Part shown: positions 7,056-12,637 of the stretch, piece by piece
How positions within the stretch are numbered: the first letter of the stretch is position 1
Layout of the letters: the number at the start of each line of letters is the position of its first letter
Assembly: GCA_008501575.1 (NCBI GenBank)
Contig: QQUO01000343.1
Coordinates: 1 to 13,253, forward strand
DNA: 13,253 nt
From: Pseudomonadota bacterium
Lineage (GTDB): Bacteria > Pseudomonadota > Gammaproteobacteria > Xanthomonadales > Marinicellaceae
Reading direction: 5' to 3'
Position numbers and translations under genes: made by a program
Notes under the pieces: model-generated
Database searches by the model: none
What the model was told of the DNA's origin: nothing
The model's input: the letters and a program-made list of their open reading frames with translations, nothing else

Positions 7056-8899
7056 AACTGAAGTGGCAAATTGGCACCATTGCCCTGCTCAGTTTAAGCT
7101 TCCCGATATTAATGTGGATAACCTTATCGCGCTTAAATATCAGCTACCAGCAAAATCTCCTCACCACCGGTCAACAACAAACGCAAGTACTGGGCAACAG
7201 CATAGAGCAATACCTGATTGATTATGACAATCACTTTACCGGGCTGATTGCCCAACCACTAACCACCACCGCACAACTCAATGGTTTATCGGATGAGTGG
7301 CAAGAATTACCGACATATGACTTAGGCGATCACCTACAATTTCGACTTGGCAAATACAAGCAACAGCTTTATTTATGGGTATCTGTCAAAGATTCATCAC
7401 TTTTAATAAAACCGGACCAAGATCGCTTAACCATTGCCTTTGGTGATGCCGACCACATTAACGTCAAGCACATTAATCGCCAAGCTGAAGGCATGGTGAG
7501 CAACCCACAAAACAAATCACTGAAAGCCTACTGGCATGAGATCGCCGATGGCTATACAGTGGAAATCCAGCTTCCGGCCACAACAATAACCCGACTGGGT
7601 ATTGTGGCCACAGACACCAATTACGCAAATCAAATCAACCATTACGGGCATTACGCCCAGAACAACATTCAACTTCAAGCGGTGTTTAATCACAACCAGC
7701 AGTGGTACCAGCGGCTACAACAAATCACCCCGGATAATGGTCGATTACTGCTTACTGACAATCAAAACCGTCAATATTACGAGATTAATAAAATAACGGC
7801 CAAAGAAACCAACAACGACTGGCTTACGACCGTTCTATACCCTCTGATCTTCGCCACCAACAACAATGGGGTGAGTCACGATCTGGATCACCAGATTATT
7901 CAACAGGCCTTTAGTGGCGGTCAAATCACACTGACTTTAGCCCATCCACCGGCCCACCGCAGTTTAATCCGCACCTTTATCCAAACCATCGGCTGGCTGT
8001 TCGGCATTGCCTTTTTATTACTGTTACTGTTTTTAAGTTATGCCATGTTACTGGCCTGGCGAATTCGCCGATTAAGCCGACAATTACGGCATGTACTGGA
8101 CGACACCGGCACCATTCACAAACAACTGCCGTCCATGAAAGCCGCGGATGAAGTGGGTGATTTATCCCGTGATTTACACCAATTACTGGCCCAAATCGAC
8201 CAATACACCGATTATCTGAAACAACTGGGGAGCCGCCTAAGTCACGAAATGAAAACCCCCATTGGCATCATTCAATCATCTTTAGACAACGTCAGTACCA
8301 GTCAGCTGTCTACCGAACAACAGGAATTCATCAAGCGTGCCGTCAAAGCCAACCATCGACTCAAATTTATTCTCAATCAACTCAGCTCATTAAGCCAATT
8401 ACAGCAAGCCATTAACAACAATGAACGACAGCTGTTTGATTTAAATGGCTTGCTGCAAGAATTAATACCTGCCTATCAAAACCAACACCATCAGATCCAC
8501 TTGAACAGTGCCAAACAAGCTGTTTGGATCGATGGCAATGTTGATTTAATGGCGCAATTATTGGACAAAGTGATTGAAAATGCCTTTGATTTTAGTACAA
8601 AACAACTGCCGGTTACGGTTGATTTAAGCATTGATTCCAATCAACGCCAATTTAAATTATGCATCAGCAATCAGGGTCCGACAATACCCACCGATAAACT
8701 GTCCACCGTATTCGACTCATTACACGCCTATCGCACGCAACAAAGCCAAACCGCCCACTTAGGTATTGGTCTGTACGTGGCACAACTCATTGCCCGCTTT
8801 CATCAGGCCCAAATTGCCATTCACAACCAATATAAACCTGAAGGGGTAATCGTTACGCTCAGCGGAAGCCATCAAAATAAGCCCTCACCATCCCATTGA
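7052..8899 (+). CDS. Sensor histidine kinase partner of the adjacent response regulator
   Basis: Membrane histidine kinase of 615 residues. Membrane helices lie at about 5-26 and 311-336 and enclose a large periplasmic domain of some 285 residues. Part of it (about 88-190) alternates strands around LYLWVSVKD, RLTIAFGDAD and GYTVEIQLPA, resembling a CBM9/DOMON-like beta sandwich (inference). A HAMP-like segment (DEVGDLSRDLHQLL, about 366-379) leads to the dimerisation helix with phosphoacceptor His398 in LSHEMKTPIG. The ATPase domain has an N-box (Glu509, Asn510) and a G2 box GIGLYVA. Its G1 box is NQGPTIP in place of the classical DxGxG, as in a subset of HisKA kinases. The frame opens further upstream, but the ATG at 7052 overlapping the regulator stop (ATGA) and directly preceding the first helix is the sensible start. 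It is likely of the TIGR03785 type; the ligand is unknown. Confidence 0.92.
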   Translation: MKLKWQIGTIALLSLSFPILMWITLSRLNISYQQNLLTTGQQQTQVLGNSIEQYLIDYDNHFTGLIAQPLTTTAQLNGLSDEWQELPTYDLGDHLQFRLGKYKQQLYLWVSVKDSSLLIKPDQDRLTIAFGDADHINVKHINRQAEGMVSNPQNKSLKAYWHEIADGYTVEIQLPATTITRLGIVATDTNYANQINHYGHYAQNNIQLQAVFNHNQQWYQRLQQITPDNGRLLLTDNQNRQYYEINKITAKETNNDWLTTVLYPLIFATNNNGVSHDLDHQIIQQAFSGGQITLTLAHPPAHRSLIRTFIQTIGWLFGIAFLLLLLFLSYAMLLAWRIRRLSRQLRHVLDDTGTIHKQLPSMKAADEVGDLSRDLHQLLAQIDQYTDYLKQLGSRLSHEMKTPIGIIQSSLDNVSTSQLSTEQQEFIKRAVKANHRLKFILNQLSSLSQLQQAINNNERQLFDLNGLLQELIPAYQNQHHQIHLNSAKQAVWIDGNVDLMAQLLDKVIENAFDFSTKQLPVTVDLSIDSNQRQFKLCISNQGPTIPTDKLSTVFDSLHAYRTQQSQTAHLGIGLYVAQLIARFHQAQIAIHNQYKPEGVIVTLSGSHQNKPSPSH

Positions 8900-8944
8900 C
8901 AGACAAGACTAACAGAAAAAAACCAAGCCAAACATTGCTTTGAT

Positions 8945-8953
8945 TGGTAGAAT
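8945..8953 (+). promoter_or_regulatory. Candidate extended -10 promoter for pgsA
   Basis: TGGTAGAAT matches the extended -10 pattern TGnTAtAAT with one change. It lies 40 bases before the pgsA ATG, in the 94-base gap after the histidine kinase gene. No good -35 is present. Read-through from the kinase gene is also possible, since no terminator is visible between them. Confidence 0.35.
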
Positions 8954-8993
8954 AAGCGGGTTTTTAGCAACTCGTTTTAACCAAACCAAAACC

Positions 8994-9548
8994 ATGACCA
9001 AACATATCCCCAATTTCTTAACCATTCTCAGGGTATTATTAATACCGGTCATGATTTTGTTTTTTTACCTGCCCTATGAATGGTCACGCTTTGTGGCCTG
9101 CTGGGTGTTCGTATTAGCCGGTATTACTGATTTTTTTGATGGTTATATTGCCCGCAAATACAATGTGTCATCAAAATTAGGCGCCTTTTTAGACCCGGTT
9201 GCCGATAAACTCACTGTAACAACCGCCCTGGTGGTTTTATTACAAGACCATCCAACCATACTGATGATGATTGCCACCGCCATCATTGTCGGTCGAGAAA
9301 TCACTGTTAGTGCATTGCGAGAATGGATGGCAGAACTTGGATCACGCAGTGCCGTGCGTGTTGCCATGGTCGGAAAAATAAAAACCGTCTTCCAAATGAC
9401 TGCCATTGGTTTTTTACTTTATGAAGCCGATTTGTGGATTATTCCGGTACAACAGATTGGTTTGGGACTGCTCTATATCGCCGCCGCACTCACCCTCTAT
9501 TCCATGGTGATTTATTTACGCGCCGCCTGGCCTTTAATGCGTGAATAA
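8994..9548 (+). CDS. pgsA: CDP-diacylglycerol-glycerol-3-phosphate 3-phosphatidyltransferase
   Basis: Inner-membrane enzyme of 184 residues that joins CDP-diacylglycerol to glycerol 3-phosphate, the committed step to phosphatidylglycerol and cardiolipin. The CDP-alcohol phosphotransferase signature D(x2)DG(x2)AR(x8)G(x3)D(x3)D is intact: DFFDGYIARK at about 44-53, then GAFLDPVADK. REITVSALREWMAELG is nearly the same as in E. coli PgsA. Several hydrophobic segments match the family's multi-pass topology, and the length is right. The frame can be extended to a TTG at 8940. The ATG at 8994 gives MTKHIPNFLTILRVLLIPVM, which lines up with the E. coli N-terminus, so it is preferred although no clear Shine-Dalgarno precedes it. 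pgsA followed by Gly, Cys and Leu tRNA genes is the E. coli order. Confidence 0.95.
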   Translation: MTKHIPNFLTILRVLLIPVMILFFYLPYEWSRFVACWVFVLAGITDFFDGYIARKYNVSSKLGAFLDPVADKLTVTTALVVLLQDHPTILMMIATAIIVGREITVSALREWMAELGSRSAVRVAMVGKIKTVFQMTAIGFLLYEADLWIIPVQQIGLGLLYIAAALTLYSMVIYLRAAWPLMRE

Positions 9549-9557
9549 ATCATCTGC

Positions 9558-9690
9558 AAGCTGCCCAGCAACTTAATCCAGCGAGCCGGTTAGGCCTGGT
9601 AAATACCGTCATGTGGTTTTCCAAAACACCAAAAGTAGTCACCTGAAGTGAAGAAGCGTGACAAAATGTCTGTTCAGGCCGTGAGTGAAA
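9558..9690. repeat. Dispersed hairpin-rich repeat, copy 1 (R1)
   Basis: This stretch between pgsA and tRNA-Gly is clearly related to 11678-11791. Shared blocks include an AAGYTGC-GCAACTT hairpin at the 5' end, GAGCCGGTTAGGCC, GGTAAAT, GTCATG, AAGAAGCGTGAC, AATGTC and AGGCCGTGA, in the same order. GTCATG (9608-9613) can pair with CGTGAC (9657-9662), and GGCCTG can pair with CAGGCC across the whole element. Copy 1 has an extra inner segment with a TCAC-GTGA hairpin. The rest of the gap to the tRNA-Gly promoter (9691-9789) holds no gene; it contains GAGCGCACGCAT (9740-9751), close to a motif in the tRNA spacer array. Strand and function are unknown. Confidence 0.65.
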
Positions 9691-9789
9691 TCAAAAGTAA
9701 ATGTCACCTATAGAGGTATCGGCGCACAGTATGAGCTTAGAGCGCACGCATAAGTCCCGAGAATAAACCTTAATTTTTCCAAAAATGGA

Positions 9790-9817
9790 TTGACAATCTT
9801 TTCTGTACAGCTAAAAT
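9790..9817 (+). promoter_or_regulatory. Promoter of the tRNA-Gly gene
   Basis: A perfect -35 TTGACA (9790-9795) and a -10 TAAAAT (9812-9817) are 16 bases apart. The start would lie near 9824, a few bases before the mature tRNA. This is a strong sigma-70 promoter in the place expected for a stable RNA gene, separating it from pgsA. Confidence 0.82.
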
Positions 9818-9830
9818 AGCCAACCTCTAA

Positions 9831-9905
9831 GCGGGAATAGCTCAGCGGTAGAGCACAACCTTGCCAAGGTTGGGGTCGGGAGTTCGATCCTCCTTTCCCG
9901 CTCCA
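9831..9905 (+). tRNA. glyW: tRNA-Gly (anticodon GCC)
   Basis: The acceptor stem GCGGGAA pairs with TTCCCGC, followed by discriminator T and an encoded CCA. The D-arm is AGCTCAGCGGTAGAGC. The anticodon stem CAACC/GGTTG encloses loop TTGCCAA with anticodon GCC. The T-arm contains GTTCGATCC. It reads GGC/GGU glycine codons. Order and anticodon match E. coli glyW. Confidence 0.97.
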
Positions 9906-9913
9906 AACACCAG

Positions 9914-9942
9914 AAGGGCTGATTTTATCAGCCCTTTTTGTT
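9914..9942 (+). terminator. Intrinsic terminator after tRNA-Gly
   Basis: A perfect 10-bp stem (AAGGGCTGAT with ATCAGCCCTT) with a TTT loop is followed by a T-rich tail. It would end most transcripts between tRNA-Gly and tRNA-Cys, so the two downstream tRNAs probably depend on read-through or their own promoter. Confidence 0.85.
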
Positions 9943-10043
9943 TTCAGCCCAAGCCTACGTTAAAACCCAATACGAGACTTGCACTGATAACAAATAAAAG
10001 CGAGAATAACAACGCTTTTGAAGATAAGCGATAATTAAATTTA

Positions 10044-10117
10044 GGCTGGATGGCAGAGTGGTGATGCAGCGGATTGCAAATCCGTGTACCCCGGTTCGAT
10101 TCCGGGTTCAGCCTCCA
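10044..10117 (+). tRNA. cysT: tRNA-Cys (anticodon GCA)
   Basis: The acceptor stem GGCTGGA pairs with TTCAGCC (one G-T wobble), then discriminator T and an encoded CCA. The anticodon loop ATTGCAAAT carries GCA, and the T-arm contains GGTTCGATTCC. It matches E. coli cysT in position. Upstream promoter candidates (TTGCAC near 9979, GATAAT at 10030-10035) are weak. Confidence 0.97.
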
Positions 10118-10186
10118 TCTTCAACAAAACATAAAAAGGAACCAAAACTCCTTTACAGCGACATTTTTTTAACTAAAATGAAGCAC

Positions 10187-10203
10187 TTCGCCAAATCAGC
10201 GAA
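10187..10203 (+). other. Small perfect hairpin in the tRNA-Cys/tRNA-Leu spacer
   Basis: TTCGC and GCGAA form a 5-bp stem around a 7-base loop. It precedes the repeat array and may be part of the structured spacer transcript. It has no T-tract and so is not a terminator. Confidence 0.4.
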
Positions 10204-10219
10204 ACAGGAATAAATAATT

Positions 10220-10654
10220 GCTAAACCCAGCTTTAAAGGTTAGCAAAGACAAGGAAAGAGTCGCGAGTGCACACCTGTGCTCGAACGAGTTTCGACGCAG
10301 TAATTGATGATCTCACGAAGTCAGAGACATCAGATAGGATTTTTTTGCTAGGCTCTTTCACAGTGAGTTTAGCAGAGTCAAGGAGATAACTTTCGAATGC
10401 ACGCATGTGCTTGAGAAAGTTTCGACGTAATGAAGGATTTTTGCTAGGCTCATGGTTTTTGAGGTTTGCAGAGACAAGGAAGGCGATGTGAGTGTACGAC
10501 TGTACTCAAACATCAACTGATGTAATATCAAGGATTTTTTGCTAGACTCAGGGTTTCTGAGGTTAGCAGAGTCAAGGAAGGAGTCGTGAGTGCACGCATG
10601 TGCTCGAGCGACGACTGACGCAGAATATGCTGACCTCAGAAAGCATGAGCCAGC
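10220..10654 (+). repeat. Tandem array of structured units in the tRNA-Cys/tRNA-Leu spacer
   Basis: Four imperfect units start at 10220, 10347, 10443 and 10541 (spacings 127, 96 and 98). Each begins with hairpin 1, which opens with GCTA and closes with TTAGC or TTTGC; in unit four GCTAGACTCAG pairs with CTGAGGTTAGC with one mismatch. A conserved linker AGAGWCAAGGARR follows. Hairpin 2 has an inner GCAC/GTGC stem (GTAC/GTAC in unit three) and an outer stem that differs per unit but still pairs: TCG/CGA, CTTTC/GAAAG, GATGT/ACATC, GTCG/CGAC. Units one to three end with a run of T before the next GCTA. Unit one is longer through an extra hairpin. A final hairpin (10629-10654) looks like hairpin 1 in inverted orientation and abuts tRNA-Leu. 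No credible reading frame covers the array. Confidence 0.75.
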
Positions 10655-10659
10655 AAAAA

Positions 10660-10746
10660 GCCCGGGTGGCGAAATTGGTAGACGCAGGGGACTTAAAATC
10701 CCCCGGTAGAAATACCGTGATGGTTCGATTCCATTCCCGGGCACCA
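10660..10746 (+). tRNA. leuZ: tRNA-Leu (anticodon TAA)
   Basis: An 87-base class II tRNA with acceptor stem GCCCGGG/CCCGGGC, discriminator A and an encoded CCA. The anticodon stem GGGGA/TCCCC encloses CTTAAAA with anticodon TAA. The variable arm pairs CGGTA with TACCG, and the T-arm contains GGTTCGATTCC. It matches E. coli leuZ in anticodon and position. Eight T's follow the CCA directly, without a dedicated hairpin. Confidence 0.97.
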
Positions 10747-10789
10747 TTTTTTTTGGTTCTAACATTTAACAAATTCCCCAAAATAATCA

Positions 10790-10814
10790 CGTTTCCGGGC
10801 ACAAAAGCGGAACG
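10790..10814 (+). other. Hairpin between tRNA-Leu and the next gene
   Basis: CGTTTCCG pairs with CGGAACG with one bulged T, around a 10-base loop, followed by TATAGTTTAAT. It could be a weak terminator of the tRNA transcript or an operator for the gene at 10865. TATAGT (10815-10820) is a possible -10 for that gene, but the matching -35 is poor. Confidence 0.3.
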
Positions 10815-10864
10815 TATAGTTTAATATACACACATCACTAAAACAAAAACACTAAATCAAGCAA

Positions 10865-11257
10865 ATGAAATTACTCCCTGACAGAAAACCAGGCAAAGGT
10901 AACTTCATTTTTATCACACTTCTGGTAGTGTATTTTCTATACAAAACCTTGGCCTATGATGATCAATTGAAAAACAGCTTATATACTTCTCATACGAAGC
11001 TTCTATATGCAAATATTTATCAGTTAAATGGGTTTTTATACCACAATCCAAATGACACAAAGACAAATTGGAAAAATAAAATAAATCATCATATAAATAC
11101 GGATTTAGAGGTTCTTTGCAAAGTAAGTAAACCCGTGATTCGACATTCTATTTATAGTACCTATGAATTAGAAGGAGACAAAGTTCCGGTTGGAATAAAC
11201 GCCAAAACCATCGCGGTTATTAGCTCAAATACTGAATATTACTGCGATTATCCTTAA
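10865..11257 (+). CDS. Hypothetical single-span membrane protein
   Basis: A 130-residue protein I do not recognise. A short basic N-terminus (MKLLPDRKPGKGN) is followed by one hydrophobic segment (about 13-30), which would anchor a soluble domain of some 95 residues outside the cytoplasm. That domain has two cysteines, near residues 85 and 127, which could pair. No known motif is visible. The ATG has no good ribosome site (AAGCAA just before it). The gene is clearly more AT-rich than the pgsA or mrcA regions and lies directly downstream of tRNA-Leu, a common place for acquired DNA. The next gene follows after 21 bases and is probably co-transcribed. Confidence 0.7.
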   Translation: MKLLPDRKPGKGNFIFITLLVVYFLYKTLAYDDQLKNSLYTSHTKLLYANIYQLNGFLYHNPNDTKTNWKNKINHHINTDLEVLCKVSKPVIRHSIYSTYELEGDKVPVGINAKTIAVISSNTEYYCDYP

Positions 11258-11278
11258 AAGATGTAACTATATTCATTC

Positions 11279-11584
11279 ATGAACAAATACCAAGCCAAAC
11301 TCGAAGCCATCAAAGCCAAAAGATTGAACTGGAAAGACAGGCTTCAATCACTTGTTATTTTTATTGGCATGGTATTTTTTGGGCTATTTGTATTACCCGT
11401 TTTTGGATTCACTTGGACTTGGTCGCTTTACGAATCACTGATTAGAATAACGACAAATATTTGGATGAGTTATGTCATCGGCACCATATGTATTCTATTA
11501 GTTATATTTATTATATTTCTTATTTTCTACAGTATTTCCATTAGTCTAAAGCAGTTGGTCAGATTTTTAAGTGGTATAAAATAG
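11279..11584 (+). CDS. Hypothetical two-span membrane protein
   Basis: A 101-residue protein of unknown function. A charged N-terminal stretch (MNKYQAKLEAIKAKRLNWKD) is followed by hydrophobic segments at about 24-46 and 63-88 and a short basic tail ending SGIK. This suggests a hairpin in the inner membrane with both ends in the cytoplasm. There is no recognisable family motif and no clear Shine-Dalgarno before the ATG. Composition is AT-rich and rich in Ile and Phe codons, like the preceding gene. The pair may form a small acquired operon, but no toxin-immunity, phage or transport function can be assigned. Confidence 0.68.
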   Translation: MNKYQAKLEAIKAKRLNWKDRLQSLVIFIGMVFFGLFVLPVFGFTWTWSLYESLIRITTNIWMSYVIGTICILLVIFIIFLIFYSISISLKQLVRFLSGIK

Positions 11585-11677
11585 CCGATACCACCCACCA
11601 AAACCCAACTTCCGGCACTAAAAAAACCACCCTATCATGCTATCCTAATAGTTAACCTAACCAACGGAACCAAAGGA

Positions 11678-11791
11678 AAGTTGCAAAGCAACTTGACCCG
11701 CTGAGCCGGTTAGGCCAGGTAAATGAAGTCATGCGGTTTTGCGAAGCAAAGAAGCGTGACGGAATGTCCGTTAAGGCCGTGAACGAAGCGG
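11678..11791. repeat. Dispersed hairpin-rich repeat, copy 2 (R2)
   Basis: Second copy of the element at 9558-9690, in the same orientation. The 5' hairpin AAGTTGC/GCAACTT is perfect here. GTCATGC pairs with GCGTGAC around an inner TTTTGC/GCAAAG hairpin; ACGGA pairs with TCCGT, with one compensatory G-C to A-T change in copy 1; CCGCT at the start can pair with AGCGG at the end. The remainder of the 343-base gap (11585-11927) shows no gene. It contains TCACAT/ATGTGA (11822-11835), a perfect small hairpin, and the inverted repeat listed separately. Confidence 0.65.
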
Positions 11792-11886
11792 CAACTACCG
11801 CTCCCTCCTATCGTTGCACGCTCACATCCATGTGACCGAATCAGAGGCGAAGCGCGAAGTAATAAGATATATTCGCCGTGGCCGCT

Positions 11887-11928
11887 TTCACTTTTGTGCC
11901 TTTAAAATTTATCAATATCAAAAGTGAA
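11887..11928. promoter_or_regulatory. 10-bp inverted repeat ending on a start codon
   Basis: TTCACTTTTG (11887-11896) and its exact complement CAAAAGTGAA (11919-11928) flank 22 AT-rich bases containing TTTAAAAT, a possible -10. The arms are 32 bp apart centre to centre, about three helical turns. The second arm includes the A of the ATG of the next reading frame, so a hairpin in RNA would cover its initiation region. Confidence 0.4.
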
Positions 11929-12137
11929 TGAAGTCCCAAGAATATTCCTATGCGTGGCTATACCTCAAATCCTTGTTCATGATTAAAGACCGTAGCATCG
12001 CCAGAGAAATGGTCAGTGAGCTCAAAAAAGAAACAAAACCTGTGGGGTTCAAATTCGCCAGACTGATTCGCCGCCGTGCCCGAAGAAATCGGTTTAAAGC
12101 ACATAACACCACTAATCTTAAATATAAAGTGAAATAA
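11928..12137 (+). CDS. Small basic hypothetical protein, doubtful
   Basis: An open frame of 69 residues with a very basic C-terminal half (RLIRRRARRNRFKAH near residues 46-60). There is no membrane segment and no recognised family. Support is weak: no proper Shine-Dalgarno, short length, and a frame of 82 codons on the opposite strand across the same bases. In favour are a plausible amino-acid mix and the inverted repeat at its start. It could encode a small nucleic-acid-binding protein or be a chance frame. The following 12138-12254 contains nothing I can identify. Confidence 0.38.
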   Translation: MKSQEYSYAWLYLKSLFMIKDRSIAREMVSELKKETKPVGFKFARLIRRRARRNRFKAHNTTNLKYKVK

Positions 12138-12254
12138 TTGCATCATTCCACACACCCTGAACCCAAACCAAACAAACCTTCTCGCTAATTGCGACCAATG
12201 CCTCAATTCAGTTAAAACTGCAATTTATCTAACGCTGTTTTCTTGCTAATACGC

Positions 12255-12260
12255 TACAAT
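12255..12260 (+). promoter_or_regulatory. Candidate -10 of the lipoprotein gene
   Basis: TACAAT (5 of 6 to consensus) lies 28 bases before the ATG and would give a leader of about 22 bases. No good -35 is seen at the proper distance. Confidence 0.33.
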
Positions 12261-12288
12261 CAATTCATTCAAAAAAAGAGAGACTTTT

Positions 12289-12561
12289 ATGAAAAAATCA
12301 TTGTTAGCCGTGGCATTATTGGCCACCACTTTGTTTTTAAGCGGTTGTGACGCCCCGTGTACGGAACAGGTGATAAAAGACAAGCTGGAAGAAGTGAGTG
12401 AGAAAATACAGAAAATCGCCGCTTCTGGTGACATGAGCAAACTGATGGCCATTGGCACCTTTTCTCAGAAGCTAAATAATTTACAGGACGCGGATCGAGA
12501 TAACCTTGAACCCGTGTGTGAAGCCGTTGATGAATTGCTGGCTGAATTAGACGCCTTATAA
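12289..12561 (+). CDS. Small predicted lipoprotein
   Basis: A 90-residue protein with a lipoprotein signal peptide: MKKS, a hydrophobic stretch, then the lipobox LSGC with the lipid-carrying Cys20. The mature part has about 70 residues, is strongly acidic and looks all-helical (helices near 25-45, 48-65 and 70-89). Cys24 and Cys77 could form a disulfide joining the ends. Residue +2 after the modified cysteine is Asp, which in E. coli keeps lipoproteins in the inner membrane; whether this host follows that rule is not known. The ATG is preceded by AGAGAGA five bases upstream, an acceptable ribosome site. The family is not recognised. The gene stands alone, with its own candidate promoter and a strong terminator. 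Confidence 0.85.
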   Translation: MKKSLLAVALLATTLFLSGCDAPCTEQVIKDKLEEVSEKIQKIAASGDMSKLMAIGTFSQKLNNLQDADRDNLEPVCEAVDELLAELDAL

Positions 12562-12577
12562 TTTTTATTGTTATCCC

Positions 12578-12620
12578 AAAAAAGCGATTTAACTGGTTCG
12601 CAGGGTTAAATCGCTTTTTT
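12578..12620. terminator. Bidirectional intrinsic terminator
   Basis: A perfect 16-bp stem (AAAAAAGCGATTTAAC with GTTAAATCGCTTTTTT) surrounds an 11-base loop, giving a T-run on both strands. It lies between the lipoprotein gene (plus) and the gene ending at 12638 (minus) and serves both. Confidence 0.93.
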
Positions 12621-12637
12621 AGTTTTTGACGATATGA

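Noticed and set aside
8940..8993. TTG start extending PgsA by 18 residues
   Set aside because: The ATG at 8994 matches the known N-terminus of the family, and the TTG has no ribosome site.
9143..9406. 87-codon minus-strand frame within pgsA
   Set aside because: Antisense shadow of a clear enzyme gene.
10220..10654. CRISPR array
   Set aside because: The units are degenerate, unequal in length and internally palindromic; there are no identical repeats with unique spacers and no cas genes.
10660..10746. Integration site with duplicated tRNA-Leu 3' end
   Set aside because: No second copy of the tRNA 3' end and no integrase gene were found downstream in the window.
10358..10824. Three reading frames across the tRNA-Leu gene, on both strands
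   Set aside because: They read through the tRNA and the repeat array. The minus-strand protein with NGIEPSRYFYRG is the familiar artefact of translating a tRNA-Leu antisense.
11822..11835. CRP-like site
   Set aside because: TCACAT-ATGTGA has the half-sites in the reverse order to TGTGA-N6-TCACA, with only two bases between, so it is better read as a small hairpin.
11958..12206. 82-codon minus-strand frame
   Set aside because: Overlaps the small basic frame and a non-coding stretch; no ribosome site and an improbable composition.
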